A stretch of DNA of 64,000 bases, taken from positions 54,621,900 through 54,685,899 of the forward strand of contig OZ020268.1 of NCBI GenBank assembly GCA_963971225.1, read 5' to 3'. This DNA is from Melieria omissa. Its lineage: Eukaryota > Arthropoda > Insecta > Diptera > Ulidiidae. The notes beneath the pieces are model-generated. The model saw only the letters and a program-made list of their open reading frames with translations. It ran no database searches and was not told the origin of the DNA. Made by a program: the position numbers and the translations under genes. Position 1 is the first letter of the stretch. The number at the start of each line of letters is the position of its first letter. Positions 38,601-51,230 of the stretch are shown in pieces.

Positions 38601-41600
38601 ATGATAATCTTAAACAGTGTGAGTCTAGCTGCCAATGAATCATGTTACGCATGAAATGAAAGGATCTAAAATTCTGATGGCATACGAGTAGAATAAAGTT
38701 TTTGTTCGACGATTATTTTACTCTTAGAGGTTTACCAAAGCATACCATTAAAATAAAAACAATTTGGATCTCAAGCTATGCATGTACTTACTGCTTGAAT
38801 CCACAATTTGATTAATTTAAAATATCATGAAATCAATTGTCAGACGAAAGGACTAACGATGTCTAAATGAAGCTTATTCTGGTCATTATCTCTATGGGAT
38901 CAATGTGTTGGCTCGTTGGTCGCCAGTTAAACTAACCTGACCAGTGGCCCCAGAAACTTAGACGTCTCTTAAATTTTCTCATCTCCTAAAACGGCATCGT
39001 ACGTTTTATTTGGGGTCACAATGGCTTACTTTTTCTACTCGAGGTATATGTAGTCATAGGGTCTTAATTGCTCTATGAGTTAACACAATGCGCCAAGATT
39101 GATTTATGTGAGCTTCTTTAGCTGCTATCCTAAAGTAATCCATAACTTTTAACTCAGGCTAAGCACTCAATGGGTTTCTAGTACTTAGAACCCATTGTGT
39201 CCTTGGTTGAGTCAATGGTTTTCTTATACCAAAACCCATTGAGTCCTTTCAGAAAATGACACCATTAGCACAAAAAAATCTTCAAAACAAAACAATTTTT
39301 GGTTGCTGTAACTCAAGGTCACTTGTGTTAGGATACGCTGACGTTATTGTTGTTTTTTTTTTTCATTGAGCAACTTGAAGCACTAAAAACTTGAACAACT
39401 CGATTCGTACTTGTACCCGCAGCGCCAGCAATGAAGCGGCGAACTGCTGACCTGCTGCGCTGACACAACATTTGACAAATATTTTTCAGTTTTTGTGTGT
39501 ATGTGTGTGTGTATGGGCGCGCGGGGTTAGATAACAAATGCAAACAACTTAAATCATTCAATTAAGGTGATGCCTGCACATAACTGGCAGCGTTACACAT
39601 GTATTATACAAGTGTATGTTTGTTGTTGTTGTTGTTGATGATGCTGCACTTAGTGGCAGTTTGCCGGTAGTAAGTTAGTCAATTGTTGTTTGTTGCATAA
39701 GCATCAGGGAGGCTGAAAGATGGACTAATTGCTGGTTAAGTGTTGGCAATGTTGCTGGTGTTGGGCACATCAGCTGCAACAAAATTACAATTAAAACCGC
39801 AATGACATGAAAGTGTTGGCTATTTACTTATTTTTACGTCAAGCAGTTAAAAACAACACCCAATTTTTGTTTGTTTGTAAAATCAAATGCAACGGTAGGC
39901 CATAATGCCAAATGTGAGGGGTGAGAGTTGTGATTGTGTATGTACGTGGGCAGTCCGATAAGTACTTAGCCCCATCGCCCGATGGTGCCACTATCGTAAG
40001 AGAAATTTACTATCGTGTAGTACATCCTCGTAGACGGCTACTGTCAAGTAGTTTTGTTTTGACTGCGTGTAGAAACGAACGTGTTCGCGGATTTTAGAAA
40101 AATGGAAAAAGAGCAATATCGGTCGGTGATTCGCCATATTGGTCGCATTAGGCTACGAACAGCTGCCCCATCCACCGTATTCTCCAGATTTGGCCCCGTG
40201 TGACTTCTCTTTGTTTCCAAACTTGAAAAAGTCACTCGCCGGGCAGAAATTTGAGTCGAATGAGGAGGTTATCGCCGCCACGGAGGCCTCCAGTTAAAGA
40301 AGTTGGAGCATCGCTGGGTCAAGTGTGTCGAGTTGAAAGGAGACTACGTTGAGAAATAAATCGCCACTTTTCCAAAATTTTCGTTTTTCTTTTGTAGGCT
40401 AAGTACTTATCGGACCACCCACATAAGTAGTCGCTCGTATATGAGGTTACGGGCGTGTTTGGTGTTTGCTGTTCAATTTACTGTTACACTACACTCGAAA
40501 ATATTTTTGTTAAATAATGCACAAATACTTATATTTTTATCATGTAATTTTTGGGAATGTTTATTAAAGAAGTTAAATGATGTAAAACAAATGAAAATAA
40601 ATTAAATAAAATTCATAAAAAAGATGATAAAAAAATAAAAAAAAAATTAAACAAAAATCATCCAAAAAATATTAAATAAAAGAAGAAAGAAAGAAAGAAA
40701 AGAATAAATTCGAGCGTTGGCAATTTGTTTAGAATCTGTAAAGTTAAATAATGTAAAGACAAACAAAAAAAATTAAATAACGAAAAATAAAATTTATTAA
40801 AAAAGAAAGATAAAATAATAACTGCGAGCATTGGCAATTCAACTAGAATTTCTGAGGTTAAATGAAATAAAAAGTAAAACTATAAAAATATAGGGGTTTT
40901 CATCATGAGCCGAAAAAGTAAATAAATTTTTATGAAACTTTATTATCAAAATAATATTTGGTTTGTGCCATTAGTAATGGAATATGACATCATTCAAATG
41001 ACTGCCACGAGCAGCCTGGCACACCTCGACTCTTTTTAGGTAATTTTCGATGACTTTTTTACATATAGCAGGCTGTAAGGCGCCAAGAACTGCACGTATG
41101 TTATGTTGACCCTCTGCGGAATGTCTGCATAGACTTGGTCTTTCGCGTAGCCCCAAAGAAAAAAGTCCAAAGGGTTCAGACCGCACGATCTTGACGTCCA
41201 ATTGGCATCACCAAAATGCTAAATTATGCGTTCATCGAACTTGTTTCGGAACTCTGTCAAGTTCGGTCGTGTTGTGTGGCATGTAGCGCCGTCCTGTTGA
41301 AACCACATCTCCTCCACATCCAATAAATCCGAAATTGTTGACAAAACAGGCCTTCCGTGACGTCCGAAATCCTTCCTTAGTGCGCGAAAAGTGATGCCCA
41401 AATTGTCACCATTTTTGTAGTGAATTTTTACTATGTTTACACGTTGAGCGATGCTAAATCGGTCCATTTTCAGAAATGGCAAACACTAAACTACAATACT
41501 AACACAATGCAACGCCAGATGACAGCTGCGGTTGTCGAACGCAGGGCTGCCAAAGTTTTCGGTTCGAAATGAAAAACCCTGTAGTATGAAATAAAAAATA

Positions 41601-44600
41601 CAAAAAGACAATGAATTTAAAAAGAATTAAAACTGAAATAATAGCATTCAGATTTTTATAGTTAAGCAAGTTAAAAAAAATAGTTACAAAAATATAATAA
41701 AGTATAAAAATATCATCATTCATTTGTGAGCGGTAGTAATTTATTTTTTTTTATTAATAATGACTACTTTGTTGTTGTTTCAATGCACTTGTTGTAGTTG
41801 TGCGCGTTCACAACTATAGTTTTTCGTCATGTAATTTTTGGGAATTTTTACTGTTGAAGTTAAATAATGTAAAAATTAAAATTAATTAAAAAACGAAAAA
41901 TGAAATTTATTAAAAGAAAGATACAAAAATTATAACTGCGAGCCTTGGCAAATTGATTAGAATTTGTAAAATTAAATGAAATAAAAAGTAAAACTATAAA
42001 ATTAATAAATTACAAAATAAAAAAAGACAACATTAAAAAAATTGCAATGCATTAAAAAATATTATGATTAGAAACAAAGTAATGGCTTTCAGATTTTCAA
42101 AATTAAACAAGTTAAAATATATAATTATAAAAATATAATAAATTGAAAATAATAAATCATTTTTGAGCGGCAGTTACATTAATTTTTAAATTTTGTTAAC
42201 AACTAATAACTTTGTTGTTGTTGTTGTTGTTTCAATGCACTTGTTGTATGTTAGTTGTGCGCGGTCGTTGATCGTCGTTTGGCAGCATTTTTTCTTGGCG
42301 ACTGCGCAGCATGAATGGCCGAACTTGAAATTTTGAACCTGCACCGCATGTTTGGACACTTTGGTGTTCGATGTTGTTGCCGTTTGTTGCCCTGCTTTGT
42401 GGCCGATGCAAAAGTTGCCATGCGAGAAATTTTGTGCCGTTCATTCGATTCGACTCGATTTGCTCTTTTCATTATTATTTATTGTTTTCGTGTGCGATTC
42501 GAGTGAAACTAACGTCAAGTCGTGCGCCACATTTAAAGTGTTTGCTATTTTTTTTGTTGTTTTTGTTTTCATCTGCATGCATACAATTTTTGGCAGGTTG
42601 GCTTTTGCAATTGCAACAACAATGCGCTGTCAAGTAATATGCAAGCGATGGTAAATCTGCAATCGATACATTTGTCTTGTTTTATTTACTTTTTAATTTT
42701 TTTGGTTTTTTGTTGTTGTTTGAATACAAACTGAATGCGGCCGGGCGCTTTCTAATGCCTTTAGCGTTGCGCTCGAATTTTGGCGCGTTTCATAAATATG
42801 CAACGGCAGCAAAAGAATGGAAATGAATGAAATTTAATTGTGCTTAATTTAGTCTGAACTTGGCGGCTTTGGCGGCTCAAAGCATATTTGCGTTGCACTC
42901 ATTTCGCTTGGCAATTCGCTGGCCAGCTAGCTGACGATTGTGAGCTGCGAGTGCTTTTGAATTTTTAATTAACTTTAATTTCAAATAAAGCACACATTCG
43001 AAAAAAGCGTAACAGCAACAAAGCGAAATAAAACAACTAGCAAATAGCGTTGGCCAACAACAGCAACAACAGTAACAATAACAAAATAGAAAGTTGCACC
43101 GATGCAGAGACGTGTGGTCGGTCACTGTGGCAAGAGTTAAAGTGTAATCGCATTTTTTCTGGCTTAATTGAAAAATGGTTAGCGAAGCGAAGAAGAGCGA
43201 GGGGCGAAGGGGGGCACATAATGGCAACAGTTAATAGATAACAACAATGACAAGATGGATTGCTGAAGTTGGCTGTGTGGACACACAGCGGTATGCGTAC
43301 AGATGCATATAATAAAATATTAACAACAACAACAACAACAAAAACAAACGAATAGATTGCCTACTAAACAGATGAAATGTGAAACTAATAAATGAACAAA
43401 TAAACAGAGAGACAGGCTGACAGGTTGATGGGCAGACAGAAAAGATATACACAACAAATATACAAAAAAACAACAATAATAACAAACTGCATAAATGTGG
43501 CCAAATAGCTGGATGGACTTGGTACCCTACAGTTGAAGTTTGAGCTTCAATGAATAGACATACATGGGTACATACAATGGACAAAAGGATAAACTTACGC
43601 ATACATAGCAGTGGCGCATACAGAATTTCATTTTAGGGGGTTTCGCCTACATCTTTTGAGCCGAACACTATTCGAAACCATATTTTTTACCAGCAATTTT
43701 TGTGTTTGGGGAGGTTTGAACTCTCAAAACTAGCCATTTTTTATAATAATATAATTTTTATAATGATTAGGCCAGCCATCTGTAATAGCATTTCAAAATA
43801 TAAAAATATAAAATATATTTTTAACTAAAACAACAATTTAACACAAATTTTCTAACATTGCAAAGTAAAAAATCTGTAGTAACTTTGTTGCCATAACTAT
43901 AAAAAATTTATGGCCACAAAATATAATAAACTCAGACTCAGATTTCGATAAAAAAAAAAAATCATATTTCCCTTTTTTGCGAGTGAAGCAAGAAAGCGCC
44001 ACAAAATCATTGGAATGAGCGAAAATTAAAAGAAAATTTCAATTTAAGCAAAGGAGACAGCAGACTATTATAACAATAACAACAATAAAAACAAGAATAC
44101 TATAGCATGAATTATTATTTATGCCATTAACTGTTGCTGACCCCGCACATACGCACATACACACACTGACGGCAGCAGTCATGCGCGACCGCCACAACAC
44201 AACGCACTAAATAACGCACCTTTTCCCCACAAATCGATGTGCGATTCTCTGCAGCAGCAGCAACAACAATAAACACCAGACAAGCTGTGCCGAAGCCACT
44301 GAAACGTGCCTCCCATAACGGCCACTGGCCAGGTCTGAGTGCGTAGCGCATTGGCCCAATTCGTCAATGCGTTGTTGTTGTTGCTGCTGCTGTCAGCAGT
44401 ATGTTTCAAGTTCAGCTGCTGTTGGCAACATAACATAGTTGGCGCTGTTAACCGCTGTAAAGTGGTAATCAGTGGCGGCTTAAGGTGCTCGGGGGCCCGG
44501 GGCGGCGACGGCTGAGGGGGCCCACACAAAACGGTGCAGAATAAGTTTGCGTACAAAACTAATAACTGGAATTTTCGGTTATGCTTTTTACTTTTTTTTT

Positions 44601-47600
44601 TTGAAAATTTGTATTCCATTGAACAGTAAATGGATTTGCAAATTATTTTGAAACGTATATGTGCTTGAAATTTTATAGAAAGCAATAGAATTCAAGAGAA
44701 AAAATTAAAAATAGATTAAAGGATAATCTTACTAAATCTTTCCAAAATTGATAAAAACTTTCGTGAAATTAGGAAAACTTTTGGGAGAGCAAATTTGTAA
44801 TTTCAAAAAGCCAGCTTAAAAACACAGAATCTTGCTTCGTTACAACGACCTGGCCATTTTTTTAAGCAACTCGATCAGGAGGATTCGATTGTTTTGCACA
44901 CTACTCGACAAAAATGGCGTGCATCTAAAGATAAAGTGTTTGCTAGACTAACTTTGGTCGCTGACCACGAAACTAAAAATTAAAAAATTTTTTTAAAAAG
45001 CGTTTTCGAAAAATCTTCAAAAAACGATGTTTTCCTGTTGTTTTAGTTATTAGCACATATCTCCTAAAAGAATTATCCGATTAACACGAAGTGTCCGTAG
45101 TTCAGAAGATAATACCTTGGTCTTTTTAGTGATATAGATTGTCAAAATCAGATGAGATTTGGGAAAGTTACTGATGGTGAAAGTTGTAACAAAAAGAATT
45201 TTTCGACCTATTTAAAAAACTCAAAATTTGGAATATTTTTATATGGATAAAAAAATGATCTCCTCTAGTTTTAAAATCTAAGATGAAAAATATTTATTAT
45301 TTGAGCAAATATTTAGCCTAACATCAATAGAATTGAAAGAAAAATTACATAGTTATAATGCACTGAGTGAAAACACCAACTTTACATTTATTACACCGTG
45401 CGAAACAATTTTTTTTGCTGAGACCCATCCAAATTTTTATATAGACGTGAAACTAGAGATCATTTATAGTAATCTGGCATAGTCAGTTTTTCATTTTCTG
45501 GCCCAAAGTCCTAAAGTTTCAAATATTTTTTAAATATATGCGGTTGTGCAATGATGATTTAACTAATATTTCAATTTTGAAGTTTCAGGACCGAAATATA
45601 TCAGGGAGGGAAAAATACATGATTTGGATTTCAGTCTGTAGATTCATATATCTACTATAAATTGTATTCTATTTCAAAGTTCCAGTCTAGAAAACACTTT
45701 TATTATTTGGTGCATTTTTCGTGTCGAGTATATAATTATTTTATAAAGAAATATTTTATAAAACCCAGTAGCATTGACTTTATAAAAAAGTCCTGAAAAA
45801 ACATATTTCCCGTACATAACAGCATGTAAGAAGCCCATATTTAGCTTACAAGGAGCAGAGAATTGCTTTCGTAAAAGAGTCTATAAAAGAACAAAACCGG
45901 ATTTCCGGGACGATGTGTAGTTATCCAACCAATAATTATAAAAATAATAATAATAACAAAGAAAAATAACAAAAAGAAAAAATAAATACAAAATTGAATG
46001 AGGTAGTTTGCAAGCAAACTCTAAGATTGCGATATTTAATTTTTAACTTAGAATTTTGTATTTGCATATTTTGCACAAAATTTTAAGTTATAATTCAAAT
46101 ATTGCAATCTTCGAGGGAACATTTTTTGAAAATTTTGCAAACAATTGTTATTTAGAAAGGATGTTTTCTTGCTTTTATTGAATGTAATTTGTTATTGCAA
46201 TTTCAAAGTCAATTGTCGATACTGTGTCGCTTTCAATTGATAAAAGTGGCAAACAACCTTTCAACAACCATTGTGGAGCGCAAATTGTTTTTTTTACAAG
46301 TTTCAGTTTTGAAAAACTTGAAATTTTTATATACAAACTTCTCTCGTCCGCCCCTCCGCCCCCTGCATGGGAATTGAAAGCAGAAATTTAAGAATTAAAG
46401 TGTTTAGTATTTAGTAAGAAATATAAAATTTAATGAAAAATTAGAGAGAAATTGTTTTTTTTTTTTGGAGTTTCGAGGGAAACATTTTGAAATTGTGTTG
46501 AAAGGGAAAATTTTTCAGACGATTGAAGTGAACATTTTGAAACTTTCTTAAACTTTCCAACAAGGAAATATTTTGAAATTTTATTGAAAACGAAAATTTA
46601 ACAAATGACTGAAGTAAACATTTTGAAACTTTCTTGAGCACTTGTCAGTTCATTAGTAGCAAACAGATACTCGTAGATGTCAGTTTGATAGTTCTTCGTT
46701 AAGAACATTCAACAGGTTCTATTCAGGCCAAAAACTTGACACAAGACGGAGAAGACAAATACTTCGAAAGGAAGTAAAGTGGTTGAGTTGGTGAATGATG
46801 AATGAATGTGATGAATCAAAGATTCGAAAAACCATGTTGAGTTTTTCATAAAAAATGGAAAATTGTGCTTATTGAATAAGAGTTTAGTAGACAAATAATG
46901 ACCACTGGAAGACAACAAGATTTACTCAACATATGATGAGGATTGGAAGACAAAATGTTGGTGGGTTTCTTAAATTTAATCAGCTTGTCCACAATTATAT
47001 AGTCTGGTGTAGGCTTTAGCCAGTTCGTCAAGGAATTGTACGTCTGCGTTAAGAAAGAATTCATATGTAATCCTATCCAAACCAAGGGCCTTTTCAGATT
47101 TCATTTTATGCAACATTTGAAGAATTTCTGCCGAAGAGATTGGTTTGTCTAAACTTTCGTCTGTTTCTGTTTCTAGCAAGGCTACATAGTGTATTTGATG
47201 TGCAGAGGTGACTGGATTTAGAAGGTCCTTAAAATAATGTCGGAATGTCTCTGCAGATATATCCGAACTTGGCGATGGGTTTGAGCCTCGAATTGTCTTC
47301 ACAAGATCCCACCACTCTGCACTATCTTTTACTTCATTTATTCTTCGCTCCAGATCGTTATAATACTCCTTCGCGCTAATTTTACATTGTTCTTTATATT
47401 TTTTATTTGCAACGATGTACTGTTCTTTAAGGTCATCTGTACCTGTTTTGCGAAATTTTCTTAATAGCATTAAAGTAACTTTTCTAGCCGGTAGGCATTT
47501 CCAGTTAAACCATTCTGACTTTTTGACTAACTTCCTTGCAGTTTGTCTTCGTACTACTGCGGGATTTATAATATCCGTAAAGCCACCTAAATACAACTCA

Positions 47601-50600
47601 TCGTTTCCTTCTTTTCTCTTGTGCATTTCCTTTATAAGTCGTCTATTGTACAATTCTACTTGTGAACTATCCCAATTCAATTTAGGTAATATGCCTTCGT
47701 GCTTTTCACTTGTAACATTCAGCTTCAGTTGCAGCGAAAGTGCAATTGGCATGTGATCAGACCATACCTTATCTTCCACCTTAAAATCCAACACAAGTTT
47801 GGCTACGTCTCTAGAGACAGCACAAATGTCGTTTACGGACTCTCCTACATTGCTTATAAAGCTTAAAGTTTCCATTATCATCGTTTTTCGTCATTCCGTT
47901 TAGTACTATAAGTCCAATGTTTTCAGAAAAGTCCATAAATTCTTTCCCATTTCTATTGACTACTTTGTCTTTTGAATTTCGCTTTTCTTTACCTCCAACA
48001 ATATCACTCTGTAAAATGTCATCCATGTCTACTTGTAAATCTCCGATTCGTACATTCAAGTCCCCGATCACAATAGGATTGATGAGATCATTTTGCTTAA
48101 AGCATTCTGTTACCAGATCGAATTCTTTGGTCCAGTTGCAACGCTTTAGATACAACGGTACGATACTAATTTTACTTCCAGCCACAGATACTTCAATGAC
48201 ATCTACACTTTCTACACATTTGAAGGAATATATGACTCCCATCTTATCAAGGCTCTTTTTAACCCCATATAAAGTTCCCCCACTTGCGCGACCATATTTA
48301 TTTATTTATTTATTTCAGTCTAACAACTTACAGACTAACAGAAGTAACAGATAGAAAGATAACAATTCAAATTACCTAAGAAACTTAGAATTAGACAAAG
48401 TTTTACAAAAAACAATTTTTAGATACACAAAGAGCAATATCCAAAGAATTTTAAAGATATATTTATTCCGGAAGGGATCGGTTCGACAAAATTCAGAGAC
48501 CGCAGAGCGAAGCGGATAAAAACCTTCTGAACTCACTCAAGGCGAGATATACCAGAGACATAAGACGCCTCCAAATAAAGGCCGCATATTCAAGTCTAGA
48601 ACGGACAAAAGCGGAATATATAGGGTTTTCCAACAAGAGGTGTTATTTTGGTATTCAAAGAAAAATGCAATTTTTTGAGATAAATGAACGGATGTTTATT
48701 TCATAATAAAGAGGAAGGTATGCCGTTAATAATGAAAAACAACATCAGCCAAATGGCCACCACGACCACGCTTACAGGACCATATCCTTTTCATGAAATT
48801 TTCCATAACCAAATCGCAAAGTGGCTGCCCTATGTCCTCGATAGCCTCACGAATTCTATCTTTGAGGTCTTGAATCGACGCTGAGCTGTTGGCGTACACC
48901 TTATGTTTTAGGTGGCCCCAAAGAAAGAAGTCGCAAGGTGTTGAATCACAAGATCTCGGTGGCCAATTGTGATCACCTCTTCCAGAGGTAACACGGTCCG
49001 GAAACTTTTCCCGTAAAAGAGAAATGGTTTCGTTGCTTGTGTGGCACGTAGCGCCGTCTTGTTGAAAGTAACCGTTGCCCAGATCAATACCATCCAACTC
49101 CGACCATAAAAAATCATTGATCATCTCTCGATAGCGCAATCCATTCACCGTAACTGTTGATCCAACCTCATTTTCGAAAAAGTAAGGTCCAAGAACCCCG
49201 CCGGACCATAAACCGCACCAAACAGTCACACGTTGAGGATGGAGAGGCTTCTCAACAATAACTCTTGGGTTTTCCGAGCCCTAGATGCGACAATTTTGCT
49301 TGTTGACGTAGCCACCGAGGTGGAAATGGGCCTCATCAGTCAAGATGATTTTTCGATGGAATTCCGGATAATTTTCATGCATTTCAAGGACCCAATCAGC
49401 AAAGACACGACGTTGTTGATGATTGGTCGGCTTGAGTTCTTGTGTTAACTGAACTTTATAAGCCTTAAGACCCAAGTCTTTATGCAAAATACGGTGTAAT
49501 GACGTTTTTGGAATGCCCAATTCCAAAGAACGGCGAGGAATCGACAAACCTGGGTTTTCTTCAACACTTTGGGCTACAGCAGCAATATTCTCAGTTGTTC
49601 TTGAGCGATGTGCACGGGTTTTATTCTTCACATCACTAACTTGACCCAACAGCTCGAATTTTTCCACAAATTTCTGTATTACGGTCCGACAAGGTGCTTC
49701 ACGACGACCCAAAAATGCTTTAGTTTTGCGAACTGTGACTGCAAGATTTTCACCATTTTTGTAGTGAATTTTAATAATTTCAATGCGTTGTTGAAGCGAG
49801 TATCGTTCCATTTTTAGTAATGGCGTAGTTTCTACTTGTCAAATGTCAAAGAATAAAAGCTTCAAAAGTGACAGCTACCGAAATACTGGGTGATTCAAAA
49901 TAACACCTCTTGTTGGAAAACCCTATAGAAGTGAGGACTTATGAGAAGACTTGCAATAAATTGAAAGAAAACATGCCTTGTATCTTTGTTGGGTCGGCAA
50001 CTTTTCAGACCATCCTTGTAATGCATTGCATGTCGAAACGCTGATTCTGTTCGGTTCAGCTGACTTATGAATATTTATTTTCAGATATTTTGTATATCTT
50101 CCTATCATTTTTTGATTTGTAGATATTTTCGCTGCATTTTTCTATGCATTTTTAATTTTATATATTTTTTTGGAAGTTTTCTTTCTATGAATTTTTTATT
50201 GAAGCGCGTTAGGCTGCTGGCCAGCTGCTACCACTTTGTCTCATACAATATGCAACATGGTGTTGCTGGCATGCCACGCATTGGCATGCGGTGAATTGTG
50301 ACTGCAAGCGCCGCTCGCCACTTGCAGTGTTCGCTGATAATTAACAATTCGAGCGGAGTAGGCACTTGCGGCCGAATTGCGTCTATGCAATCACTTTCGA
50401 ATGCGATGCAGCATGGCCGCTGCACATTCAGCGTACGCGGTGGCGGTGCAATCAATGCTACGGAGTTGGGCGCAACAATCAATTTATTGCCGCAACACAA
50501 TGCGCTGCAGCTGCAATGAATATTGCATTGTTGCATATTGCAGCCACGCCTGCACAGCCCAAAATGATTTTTGGCGCACAACTTGAATCGATTTCAATTG

Positions 50601-51198
50601 TTGCACTTTTTATTCAGTAAACTTTCACATTCACCGATCGTTTTAGTTAATATTGACTTGAAATGTTTTGTTTTTGTTGTTGTTACAGTCGAAGGCGTCC
50701 ACATTGTCATCGGGCGCACGCGCCGCTGCACAAACGCTCAATGTGCCCATAGAGCGGCTGGAGTCGCGTCAGTCCAATCATCGCGAGCCAAATATACAGG
50801 CCACAAATCACAACAACAACAACAATAGCAACAGCAATACGAACGGCAATCATCTGCACAGCAGTGGCATGATGGCAGCACAGCAAGAGGAACGCGAACA
50901 GCTGTTGCACGAAAGGTCGCTGCTGCAGCATCATGCGCGTCACAATCATTCCGCCGAGGCGGACGTTCATCACGACGCTCACCATCACCAGCACATGATG
51001 CTGGACAATGAGGTGGATGCGTTGCTGCGGAACGGCGGCGGCACCAATCACATTGAAACGCACATGGAGCGACAGCAGTACATGAAGCAGACGAGCTATC
51101 TGCATTCGGGCCGCAAGGCGTCCAGCGGCCATCTACAGCAGCAGCAGCAACAACTACAACAGCAGCAACAGCTGTCACACCACGAGTCACACCACATG

Positions 51199-51230
<32 letters not shown>

